DNA of 64,000 bases from Desmodus rotundus (Eukaryota > Chordata > Mammalia > Chiroptera > Phyllostomidae): NCBI RefSeq assembly GCF_022682495.2, contig NC_071390.1, forward strand, positions 172,075,220 to 172,139,219, in the 5' to 3' direction. Positions 34,605-46,360 of this stretch are shown here, one piece after another. The position numbers were made by a program, and so were the translations under genes. The notes beneath the pieces are model-generated. The model had not been told where the DNA came from. It did not search any database and saw only the letters and a program-made list of their open reading frames with translations. Numbering within the stretch: position 1 is the first letter of the stretch; every line of letters starts with the position of its first letter.

Positions 34605-35699
34605 TGCATTATATGTGCGTGGCAGAGAGACAAAGACAGACAGAGACTATCCGATCTATTTATGATGCATTCTTGTAGAACTGCTTTACGGACTAATACC
34701 ATTCCAAATTGCCATACCATGTCCACACACATTATAAAGAAATATCACTAAAATTCTCATCCCACAATTAGAATTACATCTTATAAAATGCTTATCTCCC
34801 TTCTGAGTAGACAGCCTTAGGAACAAATGAGTATTATGTCTATTAGTTAAATGTGTTCATCTTTCACATTCCTGTTGTGATGGGAGAACTCTGAAGAGGA
34901 GACTGCGGATGCTCTCAGAGGCAGACATACCTGAACTCATCGCCACCTCACGGGGACAGATCCAGGCATCGTTACGGACAGCCCGACAAAGACATTTGTG
35001 AAGGCATGGCAGTAGTCAAAAAGTGCAGAAATCAGACTAGATTAAGAAGTGAAGAGATAATATGAGAAATGCCATAAAGCTGTAACATAAGCTAACGGAG
35101 CATCCACACTTTCATGTATAATGCATTCAGCTCATGTCGCTTTACCTCCAAAGATACTTTCGGACGTAATAGGAAATGCAAAGGTCACTGAAGATGGAGT
35201 ACGTGGCAGGAGTAAGGAGAATGTCCCTGCAATAAGAGATGAAATGGCTTTTCCCATTTCATCCAGGGAGGAGAGAGGGACAGAACTACACATCCCAGCG
35301 CTCACAAATTCACACTAATGACGAGGAAATACCACCACAGAGACATGAAATCATCCCAGAGGGAAACACAAGGTGGGAAACCCCACAAGATGCATGCGCT
35401 CTGTACCTTCAGGTGAGTCAGTCCAATCTCCTTTCTGTACTGAACACGGACCCAGAGCCTTTGAACCCCTCACTGGGGGCCCCAATCCATCGAGGAAAAG
35501 GGCAAGGTCATAGGGAGGTCACAATAAAAAAAATGCTACGGTTATGTTCATTACTATTTGCTTTCTGCTGCTTCCCGGTTGAAAAGGGAACAGATACAAA
35601 TAGTTCAAAGCCTGTTTTAACTGACCTAAGGCCTAGCACCTTGCAAGCACGGAGTAATGAAAAAGAACAGACTGCACCCACGTGGCCCAGGTTCCAAGC
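34605..35699. other. Unique DNA, no feature recognised
   Basis: The plus-strand frame 35239-35718 (159 codons) is the longest non-LINE frame in the window. It shows no domain, low complexity is absent, and it runs directly into the antisense MIR. It is judged to be chance, with low certainty. Confidence 0.5.
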
Positions 35700-35872
35700 T
35701 CGACTCGGCACATGTTAGCTGTGTGATCTTAGGCGAGTTATCTAACCTTTCTGTGTCTTCATTTTTTCATCATAAAAATAAACATGGTAATAATAGTCCC
35801 CATCTATAGGCTTCAACACATATAAAGGGTTTAGTACTGTGCTTGCAGGGCATCAGTCACGTAATCATTGTT
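35700..35872 (-). repeat. MIR SINE (antisense)
   Basis: GTTAGCTGTGTGATCTTAGG CGAGTTATCTAACC, TCATAAAAATAAACATGGTA and an ending near ATCAGTCACGTAATCATTG. Confidence 0.75.
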
Positions 35873-35919
35873 CGTGGACTTAAAACCCAAGCCTCATGGA
35901 GGGTTTATATATGCTGGCA

Positions 35920-36110
35920 CCATAAATCCTTACAACTCCAGTATGTGCTATAGATACATTCAATTGCAGATGAGGAAACAAAAGCACAGAGGAGTTAAGC
36001 AATTTTCCCAAGGTCATATGGCTAGTAAGTGGCAGATCCTAGATATGAACCCCGGCCAACTGGCTCCAGGATCTGAGCACTCAGCCTCCACTTGCACTTA
36101 CTGTTCCCTT
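35920..36110 (+). repeat. MIR SINE
   Basis: CAGATGAGGAAACAAAAGCA CAGAGGAGTTAAGCAA, CCCAAGGTCATATGGCTAGT. It lies head-to-head with the antisense MIR just upstream. Confidence 0.8.
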
Positions 36111-36204
36111 TCCCTATTGTCACAGAAAGGCTGACCCTTCTCGTTTTGTTCTATTTTGCTTTGCTTTGTTGCTGTGAGGGGTGTCGAGGGAGGTGGGAAG
36201 AGAG

Positions 36205-36335
36205 ATGATAGCTGGGAATAGAAGCTCCTAAAGGGCAAGGCCCTCCTCTGCTTTACTGACTGCTAGATCCACCGGTGCCTAAAGCAGAACCTGACACATG
36301 GAAGGTGCTCAAAATGCATCTGTTACATGTAAATG
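36205..36335 (+). repeat. L2 LINE 3' end
   Basis: GAAGCTCCTAAAGGGCAAGG and CCTGACACATGGAAGGTGCT CAAAATGCATCTGTTA are the L2 terminus. Confidence 0.7.
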
Positions 36336-37439
36336 CTGAACCAATGCATGCCCATAGGAGAGTATGACACACGAGAAGACTGATCATCATGCAGGCCAGA
36401 TATGTGTCTGCTGGGGAGGTGTTGAAAACAGCTGTTGTTGAGGGGTCAGCACATTGTTTTGAGTTAGAAGAAGTAGCAAGAGGGGAGAAGAAGACAAGGA
36501 GACGACCCTTACAGCTTCCTGTGTGAATCAGGTTGTGTGTAGGTCTCTGGAAGCTCCCAGGAAAGAGAGACATGAAATCTCTGCTCTGTATCTATCACAG
36601 TCAGTACTAACTTATTTCAGTAGTGACTGCGTTTAAATGAGAGAGCCTGGAGAAAGACCTGCTGGCGAGGGCAAGGGTCGGGGGTGTCACTGGTGGCAGA
36701 TGAGGGGCATCGGGCAGGGCTGAGAAATAGTGGAGAGCAGCACGGGGGTGGAAGGGCTCCAGAATTCCCTGTGGGAAGTACTAAGGGGTAGCATACTTAG
36801 CTGATACTACAAAATGTGTCTTGAATTTGGTTGAGTCTTCAGTTTTTTCTTAAATTGTGTGCTGATCTGGAATGGATTTGCAGATAGATCTAGATGACAG
36901 TGGAAGGGACCTGTTCTGAGTATCCCTTGGCTCTGCTCTTAAAAATAGAGTCTTGATTCCCATGGACAATCTTCTGTGGGGCCGAAAATGGAACCAGGGT
37001 AAGAGAGAGCTTGACTGAAGGCAGTGAAGGTGGCATCAGGGGGAAGTTCCCCATGATCCCAAGTGCAGGAGGCATCCCTGGGACCAGCCGCCCTCCATCC
37101 CTCACCACCATTTGCCCTTTCATCAGTGTGGCCCTTCACTGAGCTCTCCCACCAGGGCGACACCAGCTGGGCCAGCTGAGACTGGCTCTGCGTGGCTGCA
37201 GAGAAGGTCTCCAATCAGAGTCAGGGTGTCAGTGATGTGGGGAGAAACACAGCCCCTCTTGGCTCCCCGTTCTGCAGAGGGGCCCGCTGGGAAGACAAAC
37301 AAGTGCTAGGAGAGATGAAGAGATTTTCAGGCATTGGCCTAACTCAACTTTTCACCAGCTTTCCTGCCTCTCTCCCAATCCAGATGGCCTTTTTCCTTAT
37401 ATGAAAGGACACTTGTGAGAAGAGGGACAAACCACTGTG
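36336..37439. other. Unique DNA, no feature recognised
   Basis: Somewhat GC-richer than its surroundings, but no CpG island, exon or repeat was identified. Overlapping short frames on both strands at 36890-37404 are unrelated to known proteins. Confidence 0.55.
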
Positions 37440-37620
37440 CAGACACTTTTTGTGCAAGCATCAAAACAACTCTCTAAAGAGGTACAGTGAGCCTATTTTT
37501 GTAACTGAGGACCAGAGACATAAAATCTGCCCACAGTTACAAACTTGGAATTAACAAAACTAAATTCATACCGTGTCCAGAGAAACTCAATGCTCTTTCC
37601 ACTACACTGTGTTGTTGCCT
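37440..37620 (+). repeat. MIR SINE
   Basis: GTAACTGAGGACCAGAGACA, CTGCCCACAGTTACAAACTT and GCTCTTTCCACTACACTGTG are the MIR core and tail. Confidence 0.7.
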
Positions 37621-38949
37621 CCAAGCACAGACCCAGCCTAGAGCACCTGGACCAGCCAGGGTCTCACACAGGTGGGACCCTCACAACGGGATGATTTGAG
37701 AAGGGTTTACTTACAAGGGGGCTGCTCACAAAAGTGGGTGTATGGGAACCATAAGGGTTAGCGCAACAACCTGAAGCCAACCACGCAGCTGAGTTGTCGA
37801 CACCCAGAGGCCCAAAGAGGCGAGGACAGGGTGTGATCACCAGAATCTCCAGAAGGAGGAAGTCATCAAAAGTCAGCCCCCAGGGATGACTCCTCCCTTG
37901 TGAGAGGCAGTGACCCTCAGTCATGGGCACCCTCAGTCTAAAGAGGCCTTACAGGAAAGGTAAAAATATCCCAACATCACTCTCCTCTTTCCCTCCCATC
38001 TCCTGCCAGGGGCATACGAGGCCCAACCAAAAGGCAAAAGCAGCTGACGTGGGCCACATGAGTCAGTCTCCTCCAAGAGCAAGGAAAGGAGAACGCAGAG
38101 ATAATCAGGAGGAATAAAGGGAAGATACCTACCACTGTACTGGTTTAAAAAGGAAAAGAAGAAAAAGAAGGGAAGGGGAGAGGAGAAGATAAAACCAAAA
38201 AAGAAATCTCTTGCCTCCTTACCAGTTTTCCCTAAAACTAACCCAACTCATCAAGGTCCCTGGATATGCTGGTTTTCCAAGCCCCTTGGAGAGCAATGTC
38301 GGTGTCTGTGGAGCCCAGGATATACTCAGTCTAGTGAGCGCTTTGTGGCATGTGTAAGGACAGGCTCCAGTCCAAAACCACAATGGTCCACATGATCACC
38401 AAGCCATGAAAACATGGGGTGAGCCATGGCCCATGGGATGACCGGGTCACAAGAACATGGGATGAGGAGGTGAAAGGCAGAGGAGAGAAAAGCACAGGGG
38501 ATGCGCTTTTAACTGCTCCCACCGGCATTCATGCTCAGCCTCCATTCCAGGGCCGGTGGTCCAGCCCAGGAAATGGCAATCTCAGGCACATATGAAAGAT
38601 GAGGATCCTAAACAAGGAAGAAAATAGCCCCGGGGCTGATTCAAGATAGATTCAATTTGTTAACCTTTTACTTGCACATTTTAAAGAAAGTGTTTTTGTC
38701 AAGCCATTTAAATGCTATGTACCTGCTTCCCTGAAAATTCATTCTAAAAATCTATGATGTCTCCGCTAAAAAACCTTTCTTTTGTGATCTCAAATTTCTA
38801 GCCCTTTTCCAAGTGCCTCTTGTTCTTTCCTTTTAGAAATGACAAAAAACAGACTGCATAGCAGGCCATCTTTGGCTCCTATGTTATCCTATTATTTTGT
38901 CTGTCTCTTCATTCACCAAGAATTTTATGGAAGGCCTATGGATATGGCA
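37621..38949. other. Mostly unique DNA; possible LTR piece and purine tract
   Basis: 37690-37920 has LTR-like wording (GAAGGGTTTACTTACAAGGG) that I cannot assign. 38142-38200 is a nearly pure A/G tract. No gene supported. Confidence 0.4.
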
Positions 38950-39150
38950 ACAACAATCACATTGCCATTTACAAATTCTTGCATTTCCTCATGGCTTATA
39001 TTCACAACAAACCTCGTGAAGTCATCATGGAGAATATTAGTGTCCCTCTTTTACAGACAGGGAAACAGAGTCCCCAAAAGAATGAGCTTCTTGCCTGTAG
39101 TAAGACAGTACAGAACAGCCCACTGGGGCCTCCAAGGCTCTACGTGAAGC
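38950..39150 (+). repeat. MIR SINE
   Basis: TTGCATTTCCTCATGGCTTA TATTCACAACAAACC, ACAGACAGGGAAACAGAGTC and the tail GGCCTCCAAGGCTCTACG. Confidence 0.65.
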
Positions 39151-39239
39151 TGCTGCACCTCCCTTTCCAACCCCATCACTAAGTTCCAGTCACATGAATT
39201 CACAAAAATATGAATTCACTTTGTCCAGACATTGCATTT

Positions 39240-39690
39240 TTCTAGGACATTTTCTGTCCTCTCTTCATGTGGCTGACTCCTTGCCTGTCAGGGCTCGATT
39301 CAAACACCACCTCATCAGAGAGGCCTCCCACAAGCACTCAGTCCAGAGGGGCTCCTACAGCCCCATTATAATCACGTCATTCTACTTTTGCTTCTCCATA
39401 GCACTCATCATTATCTGATACTATCTTCCGCACTTATTATTTGTTTCTTGTTTATTGCTTCTCTCATCCTTTAGAATATAAGCTCCGTGAGAGCAGGGCT
39501 CTGCTCTATCTAGCTCACTCCTGTGTCCCCACACCTTTAGCACACACTTACCATGGCTTCTAACTGACGTTTAGGTAATCTCTAAAAAGTACTTACTTAT
39601 CCTCTACCCGGTCAGTTCTGTGAGAGAAGGAACTAGATCTGTTTTGTTTACAGCTATGCAACAGATTAGGCATTTAGAAAATGTTTCACG
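39240..39690 (+). repeat. L2 LINE 3' end
   Basis: CACCACCTCATCAGAGAGGC CTCCCACAAGC, CATAGCACTCATCATTATCT GATACTATC, ATATAAGCTCCGTGAGAGCA GGGCTCTG. Complete L2 3' order, ending next to the GAAG tract. Confidence 0.8.
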
Positions 39691-39760
39691 GAAAGAAGGA
39701 AGGAAGGAAGGAAGGAAGGAAGGAAGGAAGGAAGGAAGGAAGGAAGGAAGGAAGGAAAGG
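39691..39760 (+). repeat. (GAAG)n microsatellite
   Basis: About 16 uninterrupted GGAA units in an otherwise A/G-only tract. Tandem GGAA is a binding array for ETS factors in other genomes. It produces the repeating GRKE chance peptide. It lies at the boundary between an L2 and a MIR. Confidence 0.95.
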
Positions 39761-39769
39761 GTCAGTCAT

Positions 39770-39975
39770 TTTAGTTGCCTTGGACCAAGCACTCTGCTAA
39801 GCCATTTATATTCTTGTCTCATTTTTTCCCCAATTACCTGAAAGCAGATATGTTGTCCCTGGTTTTGCAAATGGAAAAACTGAGGCAATGGGAGATAACA
39901 CAATTTGAACAGCTCTGGCATGGAGCAAGTACAGAACAATGTCTCATGAAGAGATCTGAGCAGATTTACACTTCC
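39770..39975 (+). repeat. MIR SINE
   Basis: CTTGGACCAAGCACTCTGCT AAGCC, GTTTTGCAAATGGAAAAACT GAGGCAATGGGAG. MIR order with an insertion-free core. Confidence 0.75.
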
Positions 39976-40101
39976 AACTCCCAAGTAGGAAAAAGAGGAG
40001 AGGAAGACTCAAGAGTATGGCTTTAGTTCAATCTAAGAAAGAATATTCCCTTAAGACCTGTTCTGGGAGACAAGGATCTGCCTCAGGAAATAACAGGCCA
40101 C

Positions 40102-40703
40102 TGTAACTACGTAGAAACTTTATGTTGTTAATATGACATTTTCTCCTTTCTTTCCTTCTCATTCAAACTGGCCTCATCCAACATCCTGACTCCCCTGCCT
40201 CCTTCCCCATCGCAAGACCACTCCCTTAAGCATGAAGCCCTCAGGACGATGAGGTTCTGATCAACATCAGATGATCTTAGGAACAAAGTCTTGTGTCTGT
40301 TGACCCCACAGACAGAGTTTCAGTCACACTAGAGATAACGTCTAGGCCTCAGTTGTGTTTCAGCTCCAGGCCCAGGAAAGCGGCAAAATCAGATGGAGAT
40401 GCCAAGGCTGATATCAGGGCCAGGTGCACTGATCAACAACCCTGACCCTAGCGATGACCAGTCAGTAGACACCATGACACTGACCATGACCCTAAATCCC
40501 TTAGTCAGCACAATTAATGATCTTTCCCCTATATAACCCATCCCCTGGAAGCCACGGGGAGCCAGGTCTTTGAGCATCAGCTCACCTGTGTCTCCAGATG
40601 AGGACTAATTCCTAAAAATAAAGTTACTTTCTTTACTGAAAACTCAATACATTTTATTTGGCTTTGATGTATGCAGGTAAGTGACCACTTCAGTCTGGTA
40701 ACA
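40102..40703 (+). mobile_element. Solo LTR of a class I endogenous retrovirus
   Basis: A 602-bp unit starts TGTAAC and ends GGTAACA, with CCAC directly before (40098-40101) and directly after (40704-40707), the 4-bp duplication typical of gammaretrovirus-like class I ERVs. U3 is 40102 to about 40555. A TATA box, TATATAA, is at 40530-40536. R carries the polyadenylation signal AATAAA at 40617-40622 and U5 follows. No primer-binding site, gag, pol or env lies on either side, so this is the product of LTR-LTR recombination. The start was chosen for the paired CCAC; another TG start is possible. Confidence 0.7.
40530..40536 (+). promoter_or_regulatory. LTR TATA box
   Basis: TATATAA within CCCCTATATAACCCATCCCC, about 85 bp before the AATAAA at 40617-40622. 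That is the spacing expected between a U3 promoter and the R-region polyadenylation signal in a class I LTR. A start site near 40560 is inferred. Confidence 0.6.
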
Positions 40704-41077
40704 CCACCGTGTCAAGTGGTGAGTTGGGAGGTGGCAGGGGGAGGGGTCAGGACCCATACAAATGACAAGATCAGCCAATCAAGAAATTGGTTACATATAA
40801 AGTGAGGGAGCAAATGTATAAACACACCGGGGATAATGGCGCCCAGCTCTTCACCATCACAGAAGTGAGTTAGAAACATGAAAACGGGAAGGCAGAGAGA
40901 AATCCTGTGCTTCTGAGCACACCTGGCACAGGAATCTTAGTTTCCAAATACCATTCTCCACTAAAGGAAGCAGGGTCCTTTGTAGTATTTGTGTTATATT
41001 TCTCTAAGAGTGAAAATGTATCTAAATAGAGTAAAGGAAAAAAGGTAACAAGATTCGTTCTCAGTGAGTATACATTG
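40704..41077. other. No feature recognised
   Basis: Flank of the solo LTR. Nothing resembling a retroviral primer-binding site or leader follows the LTR. Unique DNA. Confidence 0.6.
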
Positions 41078-41260
41078 GGGTAGTCCAGTGTTTCTCAAAC
41101 TTGAAAGTGCATACAGATCACTTACCTGGGGATCTCGTTAAAATGCAGGTTCTGATTCAGGAGGTCTGAGATCAGTCCAAGATTCTGCCAAGATTTCTAA
41201 CAGGCTCCCAGGTGAGGTTGATGCTCCGGTCCACAGACCAACTCTGAAGAGCAAGGGGTG
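41078..41260 (-). mobile_element. MER5A-like hAT-Charlie element
   Basis: CAGTGTTTCTCAAACTTGAA at the left, GGGGATCTCGTTAAAATGCA GGTTCTGATTCAGGAGGTCT in the middle, then TTTCTAACAGGCTCCCAGGT GAGGTTGATGCTC. Short non-autonomous element, full length or nearly so. The element is almost palindromic in consensus, so strand is tentative. Confidence 0.8.
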
Positions 41261-41284
41261 AAACAACACATGATTATTAATAAT

Positions 41285-41450
41285 AACCTAATTACCATTT
41301 AGAAAGTGCTTCATATCGCCAGGCATTGTATTAAGGGCTTCATCTCTAATCCTTGTCCACTGTTGATAAATGTGGCCTGGAAAGCACTGGAAATGCAAAT
41401 ACCTTGCCCAAGCCAGAGACATCATAATAGCAGTATGCATCAGACATGGG
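41285..41450 (+). repeat. MIR SINE
   Basis: ACCATTTAGAAAGTGCTTCA TATCGCCAGGCATTGTATTA AGGGCTTC, then CCTTGCCCAAGCCAGAGACA. Confidence 0.65.
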
Positions 41451-41635
41451 AATCAGAAAGATTTGCGTTATTAATTACTTGCAAATCAACTACTTACTCA
41501 ATGCATCACCCTGGCAAGTTATTTAATCTTTCTGTGCTTTACTTTTCTCTGGATTGCTACTAGAAATAAATGAAATAGTGAATGTAATTACTTAATGCAG
41601 GGCCTAATGTATATAGCAACTGTTACCGAGTGAAT
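41451..41635 (-). repeat. MIR SINE (antisense)
   Basis: ATCACCCTGGCAAGTTATTT AATCTTTCTGTGC and AATGCAGGGCCTAATGTATA TAGC. It abuts the sense MIR, forming a loose inverted pair. Confidence 0.65.
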
Positions 41636-44600
41636 CCCATGCTGCAAGGCTGTGTCCTTCTCACCACACTACGCAATAAAGACTGATTCTAGTACATAAT
41701 CTTAATATTCCTCCCTCCCATCTAGGAGGTTGTCATCACAGAATGAAGATGTTTTGTAAGATATTCATCTAGAGGGAGAGCCCCAAAGAAAAATTATGTG
41801 CCAGGATAAGAAAAGAAGAAGAAAAACACTTTTTGATGAAAGAAAGAGCATCAGCCAAGAAACACTGCCCCCAGAATCAGGCAGACCAGTGCTTTTGGCG
41901 GTAAGAACCACCGTGGTTAAGACAAAGAGATCCTGTAGCCCAGAAGAAGCCAGCAGTGGGCATGCAAAGGTGGGTCTGCAGCAGCTGCTGCTGAAAAGCA
42001 TCAAAGGCGAGTCTGCGAAGTTCAGCTTGCTTTCTTTTGTAGGTGGCCCAGACGGTCTTGTTGCAAGACAGATCTCTGCTTATTGAACAAATCCTCTTAC
42101 ACTGAACACCAACAGACTACAGCTTTGAAATCCGGATTACACACCATAGCGCTCACTGGGCACATCTCTGAAGCATGAGTTAATCTGGGAGCACAGTTTC
42201 CTGGTATGAACTATGTGAAGCTGCTGATACAAGGATGCTTCACCAACCAGGAAAGGACTGTTTCATGAAACACACCTGGCCGTTTAAGTGGATTGATTTC
42301 TGGTGTCTTCAGCCTCATGGATTTCAACGACCTTCATGCCCATTTCACAGTGAAATCTGTTCTCTTTCAAGGCGTCTACATTCACCTTTGCACCCCTCAG
42401 GAATGAAGTAATCTATTGTCAGCTCTGACAGATATGTGCATCGCTTATTTACTGCTCTTTGGGTAGAACACTTCCCACCCCGCTCATATTTCTTCAAGAC
42501 TACTTAATTCCTACATTCATCGTTTCATTTTGGACAATCTTATTAACACTCACTCAGACTTAAATTTCTGTGTCTTCAGTCATTTACAAATTAAATCTCC
42601 CCACCTGCTCTCCCTGGGTGTAAATAGGCTGAATGTTGAGAGAGAAAAAAATCATTCTTTGTTGCTCTGGTTCATCCCTCAGTGAACATACCCCAAGAAC
42701 ACTTGCTCCTAAACTATTTCTATTTGCCAGCCAGCAGCCAGCCAGCAAACCCACCCACCCACCTGATGGTTGGGGAAAGATGACAGAAGGGAGAGGAAAA
42801 GAAACCGGGGAGGGAAGAGAGAAAATCCAATGACCAATATCCTGGCCCTGTTCCAACCTGGATAATTAGTCTGCCTCTATTTCAAACATTTTTCCCATTT
42901 GCAGCATGTATGCATGGGTGGGTGTGTGGATGTGTTGAGTGGGGGGAAGGGAACTTCATGACAAATTATTATTTTCTGTTTCTTCTCAGCCATGGTCACT
43001 GAGAAATAACCTTAAAATTATAAATATAATCCTGGTGAGAGAAGCAAATGTCCCAGGGTTCTACCTCAAAAGGGCTCAGAGATAGGTAACCAGGCAGAAT
43101 TTCTAAAGGTCTCAGGAAGCTTTTGCAAGCTCAGAAAGCAGCCTTTAAAAACACAGGAAAGGAACATTAAAATAAACAATACCCTTCTTCAGGGAACAAT
43201 GTCAGGAGGCAAGGAAAAGGCATTGCCCCCTATTCACGGCTCCTGATTGACTCATCCAGGTTTTGTCCTTGGTCTGACCCTGCTTTTCTCTTCCAAAAAC
43301 CATCTCTCCAGGTGACATCCGGGGTACAGATGGGACTTAGGAGGATGGAAACAAGAATTCTTGTAGCTTGGCCAACTCCCTCTCTTAGACAGACCGGGCT
43401 TTAGCCATTTGATAAAGATTGAAGATTTCCTTCGAGAGGAAGGGGAGAATTGTCTTAATACACAGCCAAGCAGTTTAGAACAATTCCCTTAACCCAGTGC
43501 TTCTGGAAGGCATCCACTGCGAACACCTAATTGCAGAAAAGCACCAACGGGCACAGCAGGGCTGTGGGGAAAGGCTTAAGATGTCCTCTACAAGCTGGAC
43601 ATTTTAATTACAGGTGCTATGTTGAAATTCAAAGAAAATTCTGTGTTCCATGTACATACATACATAGAAAACATTTGGTTTAATATAAAAGTATAAATGT
43701 TTTAAATTACCAGTTAGTAAAATTGATTATTGCTAATATCTGTATCTGCTGCTTTTCCCCTTTCCTCTCCACAGATTGTGGTACATTTCTGGCAGCTGAA
43801 GAGGTACCAATGTTCCTGTTGAGAGTCAACCTGTTCCCTGTCTGGCTCTTTCTTGACGCTCTTCCCCTTTTACATGGGAGGGGATAAAATTCTAGAATTT
43901 CGAATGAGGGTTCTCCCTCTCAGTCTTCCTGTTGTGCCGTGATCCACCAAGTTTTGAGTGGGGAGTTTCATCACCCAGCAGGGAGGGCAAGGGCAGAGGA
44001 AAGCCAGGAAGGCAAATGAGTCAATAGATCATTGATTTTAATTTGTATTGTCCTAATTCAGAGCTCCGAAAATAGTCTTGAAAACTAAAGTTGGCTAGGT
44101 TAAAACTAGATTTATAAGAAAGATCTGGTTTGAACTCTAAAAAGCTAATGACTTGGAAGACTTAGAGAAGAAAGTTTATGATACCAACTGAGAATAGAAA
44201 AGAATCAATTATATTGTACAAGCCTTTTTCTCCTCAACAAAAAAGACATTAAATTTCAAGAAACTAATGGAGGAAGAAAATTAGACATGGTAAGCCTTGG
44301 TTGTCGGTAGTGACTCCCTAAGGGATCCTTCTGCCCATGTCCAGCCAAGACCCAGGGAAAGCTGGTACAGCTCCATGCAGGTTTAGTGTTTCCTGAGCAA
44401 AGGTAACCTGTAAGTCCTATCCAAATGAGGCCCTCTTCCTAAACCACCACGTTCCCCAACATCAAGTATCTACTATCAAGTCGTAAGAGATGAAACACCA
44501 TGTTTGGGGGCGGGGGGAACTTTTAGCGCCAGTCTTCCTGTCCTACAAAAGCCTCCAAGACCCAAGAATAACATAGAACAGAGACGTCAGAACACCACAA

Positions 44601-46194
44601 TTAGACATGCTCCACATTCATAAATGTGTCTGGTGTCCCCAACATGCTGTCCATCAGTAAGGCTGCTAATCCTTCAAATGGACACATAGGAACTGATGCA
44701 GTCCAAATAGGATGAGGGGTCAGGAAATGAGCTAGAGTAAGGGACTGTCACAGTCTTAAATAATCAGGTTTTGGAATTAGTGACACTTTTAAAAAAACAA
44801 GTTAAGGTTTAAGTAAATCAAAAATCCAATTAAGTAAATCAATGATACCACAGCTGATCACTACAGACCGACATCTTCAGAACATCCAATGTATTCTAAG
44901 GAGTATCTTCGTATCTTCAGGGTCCTTTTATGATACCAAAGGACATTTTCATTCCACCCTCAGAGAGATTAGATTGTATTAGATACAGTATTTGGAAACA
45001 TTTCTATTTATTTTCATGAATGGATGGTTGTTATTTTGGGAAACATTTATCTATCTAAATATTTCTATTTCTTCCTATAAATTTTTTCATGTAAGAAAAT
45101 ATTATTTGTTCAATAAACTTTTATTAAGTATTATTGTATGCTAAAAACTACGTTAGGGTTAAGAATATTGGTCCATCACCATGCTTGTAACACAGGAGAT
45201 GCTTGATATTTAGTGAATAATTGCATAAAACATAGATAAGATGCATCCTTAAGAAATTCAGGAGTATCTAAATGTTTCCCATGCCCCCAAAAAGGGCTCA
45301 GAGGTGCCTGAGAATTGGTCAGCTGACCTAGAGAGTTCATTCAGCAGAAAAAAAGGAAGCAAAACAGGCTGCAAGAGCCTGAAGATCAGAAACACAGTGG
45401 GGAGTAGATAATTTAACAGATAAGGCCTAGAAAAAGATTAGCACAAAACAAATGTACAAGATACAGGAGCATCAAATACCAGTACAGAAATGAGAAAGAC
45501 AAAGGATGAGAAGGAAAGGCTGCCTCCCACCGACACCAGGGCCCCACAGGAGCCCTCCAGAATTGAACCATCCTTGAACAGAATAAGAAAAGAAGTAGGT
45601 GGAGGAATCTTGAATTGAGTACATTTTATCCAAAAGGGACTAAGGAAAATGTGTTTGAGTTTACAAAGGGTTAGTAAGATTGGATTTTCCGCTCTTAGGG
45701 GAAACAGGCTTAAAAGATAGACTTAGCTCAGTTCTTAGAGAAACAAAGCAAATTTCACATTTACGCATTTGACCGCAAAATCCCCCGCTACCTACAGTGA
45801 AAGAATGAGGACTTTCTTGGCGCACATGGTTGGAAAGGAACGGTCCACACTTCCAGCCCCCAGCCCCGTGGTTCCAGGAACGACCATCCCTGCCGCTGAA
45901 CCACTCAATCTCTCTAAAGACTAGGTCTCAGTGTGTCAAAGGATGTTTTTCATGTGGTTAGCACATTTTACAATCTTAAAAAAAGATATGAAGTGTATTT
46001 TTCTGGTGAGTAAACCTCACAATGCTGTGTATTAAACTGTTCTCCCAATTGACGGCATCATTTAATTATTGAACCTCAATAGACCAATGTGGATGTAAAC
46101 GTTTTCACTCAGAGCAGTAGGGTATGTATTTAACAGCTGCCATCTGTGGCCAGCAGCCCCGTGTGTGTGCTGGATTCTTTCCTCATATTCTGTC
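41636..46194. other. Longest unique stretch of the window, no gene recognised
   Basis: About 4.5 kb almost free of recognised repeats. Small items only: CCAGCCAGCAGCCAGCCAGC and CCCACCCACCCACC tracts near 42727-42762, a G-rich spot at 44506-44518, and possible L2 tails near 45105-45230. No open frame exceeds 100 codons with any family resemblance. Repeat depletion of this size may mark regulatory constraint. The segment 45950-46150 is the most motif-dense. Confidence 0.5.
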
Positions 46195-46360
46195 TAGTTC
46201 TGTGCTTCTCAATTCATGGTCCTCAAACCTGCAGCCTCCCTGAAGAGCTCCCTGGGCGTGCAGGAACTCTGGACACACCCCGACCTACCGAGTCAGAAGC
46301 CGCATTTTCACAAGATTCCCTGGTGTGCACTTTACAGTTGGAGAAGCATTGCTGTAGTTG
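46195..46360 (+). mobile_element. MER5A-like hAT-Charlie element
   Basis: TGTGCTTCTCAATTCATGGT CCTCAAACCTGCAGC at the left and TGGTGTGCACTTTACAGTTG GAGAAGCATTGC at the right, the two ends of MER5A. Diverged. The 71-codon frame across it is chance. Confidence 0.65.

Noticed and set aside
35239..35718. 159-codon plus-strand frame
   Set aside because: Longest frame not explained by a LINE, but it has no recognisable domain and no codon or composition signal distinct from its flanks, and it ends beside a MIR. Chance frames of this length are expected in 64 kb.
39620..39841. Peptide with GRKE repeats
   Set aside because: Direct translation of the (GAAG)n microsatellite.
40704..42100. Retroviral internal genes downstream of the LTR
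   Set aside because: No primer-binding site, leader or polymerase-like frame follows. MER5A and MIR repeats occupy the DNA, so the LTR is solo.
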